Below are positions 47,301-54,335 of a stretch of 64,000 bases of DNA, piece after piece. The stretch is from assembly GCF_921293095.1 (NCBI RefSeq), contig NC_060257.1, forward strand, positions 60,672,968 to 60,736,967, given 5' to 3'. The translations under genes were made by a program, and so were the position numbers. The DNA is from Ischnura elegans. Lineage: Eukaryota; Arthropoda; Insecta; Odonata; Coenagrionidae. The notes under the pieces were generated by a model, which had not been told where the DNA came from, ran no database searches, and saw nothing but the letters and a program-made list of their open reading frames with translations. The first letter of the stretch is position 1; every line of letters starts with the position of its first letter.

Positions 47301-50109
47301 CCACAATCTGAAAGAAAGCTCATAACAGCCTTGATGGACACCATTGGGTTACGCAGTCAACTGAAGAATATGGATCCAATCAACAACCAGAATGATACGA
47401 ACAAACAACAATGCTGGGGAGAAATATTTTTAGACGAAGAGAAGAGTCGAATGCTATGAAGTCGGAATAAAATCCTTGTTCCGGCATTACAGTTACTTCG
47501 GTGATCATTGATGGAATTATACTCTCACAATATTTAGATGATGAATAAGTTATAGCAGATTAATTTGCTGCAATAAAGGCTGCATAGAGGGAGTCATGAA
47601 TATCGTTAACACCTAAATGTGTGTGGCATACTGCCTATGCTCCCTGGATGTGACGGTCCCGATAATGTATGCCTTTGCTGCTGGACGTCTGAATCTCAAT
47701 CTCCATGAAACCCACTCTTTTGGTGAAATATATACCATGAAGCCTGGCTGAGTGTTCATGATGGGAATGGGAGAAAGGGTATGATATCGAGGGAGGCTAA
47801 GGGAGCAATATTTGACACAACTGAGAAAGTGCGCCAGCAATATCCAGAGCAGAAATAAAAAGAAAAACTCAGAGTGTAGATAAATAGAGGTCTTTCACCA
47901 AACCAATCTAGTAATTGCAAACTGCAAGTGTGAAAGAAACAAAGAGGGACTTTAACAACTTTTAACCTAACTGAATATTTCACAATTCACGTTGCCATTC
48001 ATCTAGTGAGAAAGTGTACCCAAACAGCTACTTGTGGAGTAAATATCAGGTCCATCATTACCAGTTGCTGGATTCCAAAATGCAAAACGAGAATTCCAAG
48101 GCACATCGGAGTTCTATACATAACCAAAACACTTGCCACATCCTTCTCACAACAATTACAACGAGCAGCTAACCACAGGAGACTGATAGCGGGTTCTCCT
48201 CCACAAAATTTTATACAAAACAACAGTAGTTTTGACACTGCGGATATCGTGTCAATTATAGGAATTCAGAACCATAAATTCTCAATCCTTCATTGTTTTG
48301 AATTAAAATTTGATTAAAATAACCCAGCTTATTTTTACTATGAGTGAAATCACTGATTTCTACGAATTGAAGCTGGAAAATTTGAATTGCAAAGCCTGAA
48401 TTGGAATCATATTCAAGGCCTACACAAAAAAGTAAGGAGCGCACAGTGAGACAATTATCCACCATATTCCCCAAGACATCAAATCCTTCGCTCTTCTAAC
48501 AAAACAAGCTATTGACCAAAACTCCATTTTAAAGGGTAGGTAATGATTGAAAAATCTGCATCTGTTATGGTATTATCATACATTATTTCTTCACAGCTAG
48601 TTTCCCTACACAGTGTGACTATATTTACCTACGAACTTGATCACTTCTTAGCTAAAACCTTTGGCTCCACTTCTGGAAAATTCCTCCATCCTTCGCTCTT
48701 CAATTACGATGAGCAGTTGACCAATACTCCATTTCATAGAGTAGGCAATGATAAAAAAATTTACATTCCACCGTGATTATGAACGGTATTCATTCAAAAC
48801 TAGCTTCACTAGACTGTAGCATTACAAACTGTAAAATTCAACTTTTGATTATGTAGTATATACATAATAAAATTTGTATTAACCAATTGATAATGTTACA
48901 GAATGGTAAAACTACTATGAATATGATAAACACAGTGGAAAGCAAAGTTTTAATCGCTAACCTATATTTTATACATGCTTTTAGCCTCTCACGTAGTCCT
49001 GATGATATACGTAAAATGTTCTTGGGATTACCACCGGGTGAGGAATTGAAAAACTGCCGACGTTTTGATGTCTGACCCAGCCATCGTCCTCAGGGCTGTG
49101 AGCTCACTGCCCTGAATGCCCTATGATGGCTCTCTCACAGCCCTGAGGACGATGGTTGAGTTGGACATCGAAACTTCAGCAGTTATGCGGTTCCTGACCT
49201 GGTGGCGATCCCGAGAACATTTTATGAAGTCTTTTCACAGGGAAGGCACTAAATCTTTCCTGATGATATAATTTATTAAATCACGAACCATTGGCAGAGG
49301 GTACCTAAATTGACCTATATTCGTTATTTTGAAAGTAATTATAAAATCAAGAGGTCGATAAGAGGAACACTGGATTAATATATATATACCCTATGAACTT
49401 GATCACTTCTTTGCTTCAACCTTTGGCTCCACTTCTCGAATATTCCCCCACCGTCCAGGGACGCCGAAGGGTCCCAGGCGACCAACTCGCCCCCGACCTC
49501 CGCCTCCGCGCCATCCTCGCAATCCCTGGCCCCCGCTAGCCTCAAGGGGGCCGGGTGCTCCGTCTCCGAAGCCGTCGTGCACCCTTCTGAGATGGTCTGT
49601 GCCCTCCGGGCGCAGAACGACTTCCTCGACCGCCTCCTGCGGCCTCTCCTCCCGTCATCTTCGCGACACGCGGCGTCGCTCTCGTCACCCTCGTTCTCCG
49701 CGTCTTCCCCGCCAGAGAACCGCCTTCTCCTGGCCTCGGAGTCCGGTACTGGAGCGACCACGTCCCCCCTCGGAGTCCCGGACGTTCTCGGGTGCTCGTC
49801 GAAGAGCAGGAGGCACGCATCGCTGCCGCCGGTGTAAGCGGCGACACCGCCGGCTTTCCTCCGGGACCTCGCGTGGTGGTCCTCGTCCGTTTCCGACTCG
49901 CCTCCAGATCCCCTCCGGTGCTGGAGCCGGCGGAACACGTGCAGGGGCGAGCTGCCCAAGTGCCGGGGTGAGGAAGTGGCGGAGCTGGTCCCAGTCGGGC
50001 ACGCTCCATCGAGCGCCTCGCAAGGGTCATCGTCCTTTCTCCAGAGGTCCCCGAATCGCGACAAGTGGGTCTTGACTCTCCTCAAGGCGCCGGCGTCGGC
50101 CACTTCCAT
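23313..50109 (-). CDS. Mctp: MCTP: multiple C2 and transmembrane domain protein, twelve exons
   Basis: MCTPs are calcium-binding proteins of the endoplasmic reticulum and synaptic or endosomal membranes, anchored by two C-terminal membrane segments. Coding exons in transcript order are 50109-49390, 43453-43305, 41611-41453, 39255-39069, 38469-38273, 37779-37566, 36812-36667, 30180-30051, 28769-28677, 28137-28031, 25949-25742 and 23396-23313. The sum is 2394 bp (797 residues plus stop). Every boundary has GT and AG and every phase joins. Exons 2-4 form a C2 domain, exons 5-6 a second one, exons 8 and 11 carry membrane segments, and an acidic linker lies between them. Family members normally have three C2 domains. 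The two found match C2B and C2C; C2A was not found between 43.5 and 49.4 kb, so it is skipped, lost or missed. The assignment of exon 1 is inferred from phase and position. Confidence 0.88.
23500..24082. mobile_element. pogo/Tigger-like MITE, TA-flanked (583 bp)
   Basis: Ends are CAGTGCAACCTCGATATAAC and inverse CAGTGGAACCTCGTTAAAGC, with TA on each side. Internal repeats of CTCGCTAT and GGTGTCGCTATTA echo the ends. It lies in the last MCTP intron, about 100 bases from exon 12. Confidence 0.82.
24373..24921. mobile_element. pogo/Tigger-like MITE, second family, TA-flanked (549 bp)
   Basis: Ends are CGGTTGAAGACCTCTAATCC and inverse CAGTTCAGCACCTCAAATCC, followed by GGAA, with TA on each side. 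Internal CTGGATTTCTGG occurs near both ends. Non-coding. Confidence 0.75.
25005..25425 (+). pseudogene. LINE reverse-transcriptase C-terminal remnant and 3' tail
   Basis: The open stretch contains [40 protein letters not shown] and [18 protein letters not shown]. These match the C-terminal end of arthropod non-LTR retrotransposon polyproteins. An earlier frame ([18 protein letters not shown]) is broken off by a shift. The sequence ends with a tail, CTCCATGCAGACCAACC, shared with other fragments here. It lies in the last MCTP intron. Confidence 0.75.
25620..25695 (+). repeat. Terminal fragment of family C
   Basis: The last 76 bases of family C (AATCGCAATCAATGCC, GGAAACTACCCTATT) lie 46 bases from the donor of MCTP exon 11, in its intron. 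Confidence 0.75.
25742..25949 (-). CDS. Mctp: MCTP exon 11: second transmembrane segment
   Basis: It encodes [40 protein letters not shown] and [20 protein letters not shown], ending [10 protein letters not shown]. This is the most conserved part of MCTPs. The acceptor is TATCCACAG|CACATT and the donor GACTTG|GTGAGT. Confidence 0.95.
27147..27981. mobile_element. TTAA-flanked non-autonomous element, copy 1 (835 bp)
   Basis: It is flanked by TTAA on both sides (27143-27146 and 27982-27985). The left end is CCTTTTCCCTACT and the right end, inverted, is CCCTTTCGAGACG. TTAA duplication and CC(C)TTT ends point to the piggyBac superfamily. The left end has CACGTATATATACGTG-like palindromes. No transposase frame remains. 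It lies in the intron between MCTP exons 10 and 11 and has a close sister copy at 39.5 kb. Confidence 0.75.
28031..28137 (-). CDS. Mctp: MCTP exon 10: amphipathic segment between membrane segments
   Basis: It encodes [20 protein letters not shown] then [16 protein letters not shown], aligning with the EKKG...Y-AIQEVC-SVQN segment of vertebrate MCTPs. The acceptor is TTGCAG|GAGGAA and the donor AAAAA|GTGAGT, phase 2. Confidence 0.92.
28677..28769 (-). CDS. Mctp: MCTP exon 9: acidic linker
   Basis: Thirty-one codons encode [20 protein letters not shown] and an Asp/Glu run ending EEDKDK. MCTPs have such an acidic cytosolic stretch between the two membrane segments. Both ends are phase 0, with acceptor TCTTCAG|GTTATG and donor GACAAG|GTATAG. 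Confidence 0.88.
29270..29850. repeat. hAT-like non-autonomous repeat (family I), interrupted by a MITE
   Basis: The two flanks of the 317-bp MITE together match 59917-60206: shared blocks are TTCCGGGAAAAT, ATGTCAAAACTAGAC and TCTATCCCCTCATCCC. The right end is GTTACGCCACTG, typical of the CAGTGGCGTA-ended elements in this window. Confidence 0.7.
29405..29721. mobile_element. TTAA-type MITE with 15-bp TIRs, nested in another repeat
   Basis: The 317-bp element has perfect 15-base inverted ends CCCTTTTAGTGCCAG. TTAA follows on the right (29722-29725); TCAA, one base off, precedes on the left (29401-29404). It interrupts a repeat whose uninterrupted copy lies at 59.9-60.2 kb. It is a different family from the 0.82-kb TTAA elements. 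Confidence 0.85.
30051..30180 (-). CDS. Mctp: MCTP exon 8: first transmembrane segment
   Basis: The translation begins [12 protein letters not shown] and continues into a long hydrophobic stretch with [15 protein letters not shown]. The C-F-x-W-x-S-x-x-R-S motif and the E-x-Y-M-I-P motif are MCTP hallmarks. The intron before it is 6.5 kb and holds a Tigger transposon and a MITE. The donor is ATATG|GTGAGT. Confidence 0.93.
30523..30811 (-). repeat. Dispersed repeat family H, copy 1
   Basis: Ends GGGTGTACCC and GGGTACACCC are inverted. The interior has ATCAAAACTAAGGGGG and GGGCAGCTGCCCCCC. Related copies are at 45.4 and 53.7 kb. Confidence 0.6.
32164..32652 (+). pseudogene. Tigger transposase, N-terminal DNA-binding part
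   Basis: The 162 residues begin with a Psq-like helix-turn-helix ([20 protein letters not shown], then GNRAAARHF), followed by a CENP-B-type DNA-binding domain ([20 protein letters not shown] through [12 protein letters not shown]). The frame stops at 32650-32652 after NLNEVF. The next frame resumes at once with [11 protein letters not shown], so the gene is broken by one extra T in a run of four T at about 32647-32650. Without that base the frame would be continuous. Confidence 0.85.
32639..33427 (+). pseudogene. Tigger transposase, catalytic DDE part
   Basis: The 262-residue frame has the pogo/Tigger core [42 protein letters not shown] and [20 protein letters not shown]. Catalytic aspartates are at residues 13, 120 and 156 of this frame, with 35 residues between the second and third. 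The tail is acidic and serine-rich. All catalytic residues are present; the only visible lesion is the frame break from the N-terminal part. Translation from the internal ATG would lack the DNA-binding domain. Confidence 0.88.
33619..35372. other. MCTP intron sequence
   Basis: AT-rich; no exon or repeat seen between the Tigger element and the TAA-flanked MITE. Confidence 0.45.
35376..35831. mobile_element. MITE with long TIRs and TAA duplication
   Basis: The 456-bp element has ends AGCCTGAATAACACGATCA and inverse of AGCCTGAATCACACGATCA, continuing TTTTTTTTCGTCGC. TAA flanks both sides (35373-35375, 35832-35834). GATCAC motifs recur inside. PIF/Harbinger-like; lies in the intron between MCTP exons 7 and 8. 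Confidence 0.85.
36667..36812 (-). CDS. Mctp: MCTP exon 7: juxtamembrane basic segment
   Basis: It encodes [20 protein letters not shown] and [20 protein letters not shown], matching the conserved R-T-L-x-P-K-E stretch that leads to the first membrane segment. The donor CTACA|GTAAGT has phase 2, and exon 8 restores a glutamine codon. Confidence 0.9.
37566..37779 (-). CDS. Mctp: MCTP exon 6: second half of C2C
   Basis: It encodes [20 protein letters not shown], then [20 protein letters not shown] and a strand ending EMTVEWNY. The WDEDRD aspartates are loop-3 calcium ligands. [13 protein letters not shown] is nearly identical to vertebrate MCTPs. The acceptor is ACTTTCCAG|CAATG and the donor AACTAT|GTGAGT. 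Confidence 0.95.
38011..38050 (+). ncRNA. Decayed hammerhead-like motif
   Basis: CAGATGA at 38015-38021, then a weakened stem II ending TGCC, AAAA (GAAA expected), palindromic ACTAGT with the next T, then GTAAG. The stem I partner is lost. It is identified by comparison with the other copies. Confidence 0.35.
38273..38469 (-). CDS. Mctp: MCTP exon 5: first half of C2C
   Basis: The translation includes [20 protein letters not shown] and [20 protein letters not shown], the C2C loop-1 signature, then [13 protein letters not shown]. The donor ACTTT|GTAAGT splits a phenylalanine codon (phase 2) that exon 6 completes. Confidence 0.94.
39069..39255 (-). CDS. Mctp: MCTP exon 4: end of C2B and linker
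   Basis: It encodes [20 protein letters not shown], then a strand [12 protein letters not shown], then a linker ending ERKIIQNRY. This matches the C2B end and the Q/K-RY segment that precedes C2C in MCTPs. The donor is AGATAT|GTAAGT and the acceptor TTTCTAG|GTGTGT. Confidence 0.92.
39307..39378 (+). tRNA. tRNA-like sequence (Ala GGC position), probably a SINE head or pseudo-tRNA
   Basis: It folds with a 7-bp acceptor (one mismatch), a D arm (GTGA..GCAC), an anticodon arm CCTGA CCGGCAA TCGGG and a perfect T arm CCGGG TTCGAAT CCCGG. The triplet at 34-36 is GGC, but position 33 is C instead of the near-invariant T, and the D stem has a mismatch. It is more likely tRNA-derived than a functional tRNA gene. 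It is intronic and antisense to MCTP. Confidence 0.45.
39526..40344. mobile_element. TTAA-flanked non-autonomous element, copy 2 (819 bp)
   Basis: It is flanked by TTAA at 39522-39525 and 40345-40348 and is a direct-orientation sister of the 27.1-kb copy with few substitutions and small indels. Exact TTAA on both sides in both copies fixes the element ends. It lies in the intron between MCTP exons 3 and 4. Confidence 0.78.
40719..40760 (+). ncRNA. Hammerhead-ribozyme-like motif
   Basis: GGGC, CTGAGGA, A, stem II GCCAAC-TGGAAC-GTTGGC (six perfect pairs), GAAA, TAT, T, GTCC. Stem I pairs GGGC with GTCC (one G-T). Stem III is the palindrome ATAT. All core positions are intact. Confidence 0.6.
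40914..41109. repeat. Imperfect inverted-repeat element
   Basis: TATATAGGGGAACCTGGGG at the left and the inverse of TATATAGAGGAACCCAGGGG at the right bound about 196 bases, with a central TAGTCCAGATC/GATTGTACTAGATCTGG-type hairpin. No frame is credible. Confidence 0.6.
41453..41611 (-). CDS. Mctp: MCTP exon 3: second half of C2B
   Basis: This 159-bp exon has the acceptor ATTCACAG|GCTGGG and the donor GGGCAG|GTGAGC, with phase 2 at both ends. It encodes [19 protein letters not shown] followed by [18 protein letters not shown]. The WDKD and KDDF aspartates are the loop-3 calcium ligands. The next exon continues R-CVIDLS without a break. Confidence 0.93.
43305..43453 (-). CDS. Mctp: MCTP exon 2: first half of C2 domain (C2B-like)
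   Basis: The acceptor is TTTTGCAG|TACTTT and the donor TTCAG|GTGTGG, phase 2. The translation contains [16 protein letters not shown] and [14 protein letters not shown]. The aspartates of AMD and SDPY are the loop-1 calcium ligands of C2 domains. The preceding [12 protein letters not shown] segment is what precedes C2B, not C2A, in vertebrate MCTPs. A second GT six bases further on would put the next exon out of frame. Confidence 0.92.
45134..45177 (-). ncRNA. Hammerhead-ribozyme-like motif, left arm of palindrome
   Basis: Minus strand: AGCGC, CTGATGA, TG, stem II ATGA-TTAC-TCAT, T, GAAA, CCCGAG, T, C, GCGCT. Stem I AGCGC with GCGCT is five perfect pairs. Stem III is A-T and C-G around CCGA. 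The base before cleavage is C. Confidence 0.65.
45224..45267 (+). ncRNA. Hammerhead-ribozyme-like motif, right arm of palindrome
   Basis: AGCGC, CTGATGA (45229-45235), TG, ATGA-TTAC-TCAT, T, GAA (45251-45253), ACCCGGGT, C (45262), GCGCT. Every conserved core base of the hammerhead is present. Stem III is the self-complementary ACCCGGGT, which would favour a dimeric fold. It is the best match in the window. Confidence 0.7.
45392..45712 (+). repeat. Dispersed repeat family H, copy 2
   Basis: GGCGTATCAAGCAAGGGGG to TTTGATTCTGGGTACGCCC. It shares the C-run, AGAAGCGAAAATAAATTT and CATTAACCTTTT blocks with copy 1. Confidence 0.6.
48620..48700 (-). pseudogene. Decayed duplicate of the end of MCTP exon 1
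   Basis: On the minus strand this segment closely matches the last 60 bases of exon 1, including the block GTGGAGCCAAAGGTT and a donor-like CGTAG|GTAAAT. In the exon 1 frame it reads FQKWSQRF, then TAG, then LRSDQVR, so the copy is not translatable. A further partial copy of the flanking sequence lies at 48485-48545. It is interpreted as a local tandem duplication. Confidence 0.65.
49056..49096 (-). ncRNA. Hammerhead-like motif with GAAA changed to AAAA
   Basis: Minus strand: GCC, CTGAGGA, C, stem II GATG..CATC, AAAA, CG, T, C, GGC. Stem I GCC with GGC is intact; the invariant G of GAAA is replaced by A. It is the inverted partner of 49140-49180. Confidence 0.5.
49140..49180 (+). ncRNA. Hammerhead-like motif, inverted partner
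   Basis: GCC, CTGAGGA, C, GATG..CATC, GAAA, CT, T, C, AGC. GAAA is intact here, while stem I and III each carry one change relative to the partner. The two motifs lie in a hairpin of about 125 bases. Confidence 0.5.
49390..50109 (-). CDS. Mctp: MCTP exon 1 (N-terminal, polar, GC-rich)
   Basis: This 240-codon exon starts at ATG 50109, with an in-frame TGA four codons upstream (TGA GCG GGC GAC ATG). The product is polar and low in complexity: an acidic/serine-rich first half, a run of arginines ([12 protein letters not shown]), and a final amphipathic stretch [17 protein letters not shown]. The donor is AGG|GTATAT, phase 0. It is strongly CpG-rich, unlike the AT-rich surroundings, which fits a promoter-proximal exon. 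No known domain is visible; MCTP N-termini are poorly conserved, so its membership rests on strand, phase and the following exons. Other frames are also open here, as expected for GC-rich coding DNA. Confidence 0.6.
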
Positions 50110-50208
50110 GTCGCCCGCTCATAGGCAGCGGAAGAGGAGCCTCACATCACCAGGAGGCGGACGAAGAAGCTCGGGAGAACTCTTTTGAGGGAACACGGGT
50201 CGGTCGAG

Positions 50209-50840
50209 ATTGCAGTTACCTCACATTCCTGTGAGGCAAACCAGGGAACTAAATATGACACGACGCATAAACAAGAGACAGTCGAGGTGACTGCAGATGA
50301 AGTTTGGTATAGGACGAGTGCTCTTTCAGCCTCACATTCTCAACAGACGATGTAGGAATATCAAGAAAACACGATCTAAACAGCAGAGGCTACCGTCAAG
50401 ATGTCCACGGGAAAAATATTTGTTACCTCACATTCCTATTATGCGAACCAGGAAACCAGATACGACACGACGCATACACACGAGACAGCCCAGGTGATTG
50501 CGGAAGTTTTAGAATGAAGGTTATTGCAGCCTCACGTTCCTGACAGACGATGTGTGAGAATCATGAAAACACGACGCAAACAGCTGAGGCTTCCGCGGAA
50601 TGAGTTGGATGCATTGGATTCCTTCAACTTCACATTCCCACCAATATATGGCGTTTTAGTTAACTCCAGTGAACACGACGCTAGCACACAAAATTCGAGG
50701 TATCCGCGAAAGAAGCCGGAGGAAGAACACTCCTTAAACCTCAGATTCACAGGTTTAGATATGCACTATACACCACGACGAACTAAACTTTTCTCAGACC
50801 GTTTGGGTTTATCCAAGAGCGTTCAGGACTCGACGCACAA
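50209..50840. repeat. Degenerate tandem repeat, unit about 103 bp, at least six units
   Basis: The marker CACGACGCA (or a one- to two-base variant) recurs at 50259, 50370, 50466, 50570, 50674 and 50773, a spacing of 96-111 bases. The marker CCTCACATTC recurs in parallel at about 50219, 50330, 50427, 50530, 50630 and 50738. Units are diverged but keep AACAG/GACGA and GCGGAAG blocks. Confidence 0.75.
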
Positions 50841-51571
50841 ATAACAGATTTGTATATCCATTAGCATCAATCCGGGAATTGGCTAGAGATCCAGGAACTA
50901 GCTTGCGTTCCAAGTAAACACGAAGGGAACACATATAAACACTTCCTTGGTCACCGCTGAGGAAGAGGATACCTTCTTCCTGCCAGCCCGGAACGCTTGC
51001 ACGCGCTCTTCTGTTGACGATGCAGCCGGGGAAGAACGTCGGCTCACTGTATGTTTGCGTTCCTCCCTCTTTAAAAGCGGGAAGGAGATGTTTTCGCTGG
51101 GAAAGGGAAGAAAAGGGCTGCGGGCTATCGATTTCTCCCTCTCTCCCTTGCCCTCGGTAAAGGTCCGGAGAGGAGGGAGGTGACGTCACGGGAGGACTAC
51201 GTTCGTATTAGCGGGAAAGCGGAGAAGACTTATCTAAATGGGTTGGGGAGGGGAAAGGTTATGTGAGTGTGCGAACGATGATTCAGAGGGTACTCCCCAA
51301 GGTGGAGGGGTGCAAATAGGGGCGGGAAGCAGACAGAGGAAGCCAGTTCAGTCGGTTACCGCCGTCGTCGGATTGCGCGCGCGGGAAAAACCCGTCCGTC
51401 GCCGGGCGATATCGACACAGGGCGCGCGCTATATTTCCCAGCAACCGAGCAGTGTTTCCCGCACGCCGACAGAGCTGCCGCCGAACGACCGACTGGCATA
51501 GGCAGTTGGCGAACTGTGCCCCTCTGGCTTTGGCGGCGGCGGGGAGGGCGGGGAAAGGGGGGGAGTCGACC

Positions 51572-51601
<30 letters not shown>
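51572..51601. repeat. AG dinucleotide microsatellite
   Basis: About fourteen AG repeats lie within the CpG-rich zone. On the minus strand this is a CT tract, a common feature of insect promoters, but no function is shown here. Confidence 0.9.
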
Positions 51602-51604
<3 letters not shown>

Positions 51605-51752
51605 CGGCGGCAATAGCGTGGGAGGAGAAGGGAGGACAACAGAAATCGGGATGGGAATGTTTAGCGACTCCCCGCGTCGTAGCGACCGGCACAACAACAA
51701 CATGAGCACGTCGATCTCATCCTCGCATCTTGAGTGTAAACATACATGGGGG

Positions 51753-52054
51753 CAGTGGCGCAGCGAGGGGGGTGTTTTGGGGGATAAAACCCCCCCATAG
51801 CTCAGACATTTTCTTAAGTTTAATCTACTTTATTTATTTAGATTAATATTACTTACATAATAGTGTAAAGATTTATAAAATATCCCTCAGAAGGCCGTAA
51901 AACTCACCATTTTAAACCATTTATCTTAAATTTTTTTCCGGCGGAGGGCCCTCGAACCTCCCGCTTACCCTGGCAGGTATGCCATACCCCCAGACACCCC
52001 AGTATTAGTTGCGCCTGAAACCCCCCCTAGCCTTAATTCCTAGCTGCGCCCCTG
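51753..52054 (+). mobile_element. hAT-like MITE family A with exact 8-bp duplication
   Basis: The 302-bp copy runs from CAGTGGCGCAGCG to GCTGCGCCCCTG and is flanked by CATGGGGG at 51745-51752 and 52055-52062. Confidence 0.88.
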
Positions 52055-52670
52055 CATGGGGGTACCCAGCGAGGGACAGGTAGGGGAGCAGCTAAGAATT
52101 AACACTAGAATGTCCGGCTGGGTCAATTTGACGCAAAAGAGAATATTAATGTTGGTTATTTTGAAACGAAGAAAAATTTAGACTCATATTTCATGACATT
52201 TAATTATTTAGTTTGGTTTACCACTGTGCAAAAGTTAGGCCTGAAATTATTATTTTTTCTATTTATTCTCATCACTTATACCTGCCATTTATTCGGATGG
52301 GTAATTTTGAACCAGACTATCAAATTCATTTGAAGCCTTTCTAATGTTCCTTTGTAGGTATTCAATGTAACGGTGTGTTTTATGCAGATTTTTTGTCAAA
52401 TTGTTACTGCAATTTTTATTAACCTGATACCATAGAAATCCATTGTACCTCCCAAACCCATCAGATGAAAAGTCATAGGTACTCACAAATTTGTGGAAGC
52501 TAGTTTCCCCTAACACCAAAGAAATTGTTGAACAACTAAAATTTTAATATTTTTCGTCCAATTAAATTTTCTACTACCCACCCAAACACTTTCTAAACAA
52601 CATTAATAAAGAAACTGGGAAGGAATTAAATATTTTGAGTAAATTATGCAAACATGGTCATATTGGGCCA

Positions 52671-53328
52671 AATAGGGTAGTTTCCTTCATCAAAGAAACC
52701 GAAAGGCATTGATTGTGTTTTGTTACCCACAATTACTGTATTCATAATATACAAATTATTTGGTTTTAGAAATACCGGTTTAGACGAATGGCAATGGTCC
52801 ATTTTTATCCTCATTTGAAAAGGGCCAGATTGGCGCCCATGCGATGCCACTCCACGTGACGTCACAGGGACCTAGTTTCTATACGAGTAGATAGGAGTTT
52901 TACATTGTCTGAGGTTACCAATGCATGCATGAGGCGCAGAGCTCACGGAAACATGTCTTAATAATCACCTATTAAAACTGGCTAAGGTCGGAAAGTTTTC
53001 TTCGTTTAATAAGGTATTAATAAACCTTTTTTAAGCCAAGCGCTACCAGACAGCAAGGTACTCAGCTACCCTCTAGCATCCTGCGTCCTATCAGCGCTCA
53101 GAGCCTCGATCAAGGTCACCTCACAAGGCGGGAGGGGGAACCAGAAATGCGTCACACGGAGAGATTTCCTTACCCGTCGCGTTTCCGCGCGCTTGAAAAT
53201 TTTCACTTTTCATTTAATCGCGAAAAATAGATATCGTCATTTAAAAATCTAAAAGCGTGAAATACGTACTCCAGTATTAATAATCTTCCGATATAGGCAA
53301 TAAAAAAATAATAGGCAACCACCCTATT
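52671..53328 (-). mobile_element. TIR element family C, copy 2
   Basis: An inverted copy of about 658 bp, with ends AATAGGGTAGTTTCC and GGCAACCACCCTATT. It aligns end to end with 539-1206. Confidence 0.78.
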
Positions 53329-53370
53329 GACCTACTATGTCATAATAGGGTGTAAGGATTGGTGGGGTAT

Positions 53371-53679
53371 GCTAGTGTTAAGGCTAGTGGGGGATTTAGG
53401 CGAAAGTAATACTTAGGGGTGTGGGGGTATTGCATACCCGCCAGGGTAAGCAAGAGTTGCGGGGGCCCTCCTCCAGAAATATTTTAAGAATAATGGTTCA
53501 AAATGGTGAGTTTTACGGCTTTCTGAGGGATATTTGATTAATCCTAACACTATGCTATAAATAATACTAACCCAATTAAGTAAAATGGATTAAACTTAAA
53601 AATTTCTCTGAGCTCTGGGGGGGGTTTTATCCCCCAAAACTCGCATCGGTTTTATCCCGCATCGCTCGCTGCGCCACTG
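53371..53679 (-). mobile_element. hAT-like MITE family A, left end decayed
   Basis: An inverted copy with AAGGCTAG near the left and GCTGCGCCACTG at the right. The right end has a short internal duplication of TTTTATCCC and CGCATCG. It abuts another repeat at 53680. Confidence 0.7.
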
Positions 53680-53910
53680 GGGGTAGGAGGGGGCAGCTGC
53701 CTCCCCCCCCCCCCCTTAGAAGCAAAAATCGCAAATGTCTTTAAGGAAAATTATATATTTTCAAGCAAATAATTTTAAAAACTAATAAAGAGCTGTTACA
53801 GTTTCCTCAAATGTTGACTTCATTCACCTTTTCCATGCTTAAATATTGCCTACAACTTGAACAACCACGGCTTGTCCACACCTAGTTTTGATCCTGGGTA
53901 CGCCCTTGTA
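53680..53910 (+). repeat. Dispersed repeat family H, copy 3, shortened
   Basis: It has GGGGGCAGCTGCCTCCC, a C-run, TTAGAAGCAAAAAT and ends TTTGATCCTGGGTACGCCC. Confidence 0.55.
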
Positions 53911-53921
53911 AACATATATAA

Positions 53922-54155
53922 AGGCCGTTTTACGCGGGGCACGGAATTGGGCAGGTTAGAACTGCATTAATTTCTAAAATGGCGTGGAATTGCGCGAATG
54001 CATGAACGAAATTAGAACAGGGGCTATTTTGCAATCTCACGTCCACGTATTCTCGCATGCGCTCCAGCAATTCACCGCTTTACACGACGCAATTTTGACT
54101 GCGCCCTCGTACATACGTCAGATTGTGGAAGTACGTGCCCCGTGAAAAACGGCCT
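53922..54155. mobile_element. MITE family D, copy 2
   Basis: Also 234 bp, with ends AGGCCGTTTTACGCGG and CCGTGAAAAACGGCCT. TAA precedes it; the right flank has changed to CCA. Confidence 0.8.
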
Positions 54156-54335
54156 CCAGAGCGAATTTCTCCTTCTGCCCTATTGAACAAAATTTAATAG
54201 AAAAATAGGAATATATATCAAGTGTACAGGCTTCACTTGGTGGTACTACATATCTATAGTGCGGAATAAATCACTTCGCAATGTTCCATAAAAAATTTTA
54301 CTGTCCCGATCCTGGGTTTCAACTCCTATACAGAC

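Larger units (their letters stand above)
43454..49055 (-). other. First MCTP intron (or introns)
   Basis: Apart from the 45.1-kb palindrome, family H copy 2 and the exon 1 duplicate, I see no repeats or exons. The expected C2A exons were searched for by their D-P-Y-V-K-F signature and not found. A splice-flanked 48-base stretch at 46131-46178 was considered and rejected. Confidence 0.45.
50110..51740 (-). promoter_or_regulatory. CpG-rich 5' flank and probable promoter zone of MCTP
   Basis: Sequence upstream of the MCTP start is rich in GC and CpG compared with the AT-rich window. It includes a tandem repeat (50209-50840), a GC-rich block at 50940-51540 and an AG microsatellite. Short open frames on both strands at 51.2-51.8 kb look like by-products of base composition. 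A CpG-rich promoter is inferred; no single core promoter element is claimed. Confidence 0.45.

Noticed and set aside
49542-50075. Long open frames of 112 to 162 codons on both strands overlapping MCTP exon 1.
   Set aside because: They follow from high GC; the 49390-50109 frame joins the MCTP exons in phase and the others have no motif.
51356-51709. Open minus-strand frame of 117 codons with a Ser-Leu run.
   Set aside because: The run is the AG/CT microsatellite; composition is promoter-like and no motif or splice site supports coding.
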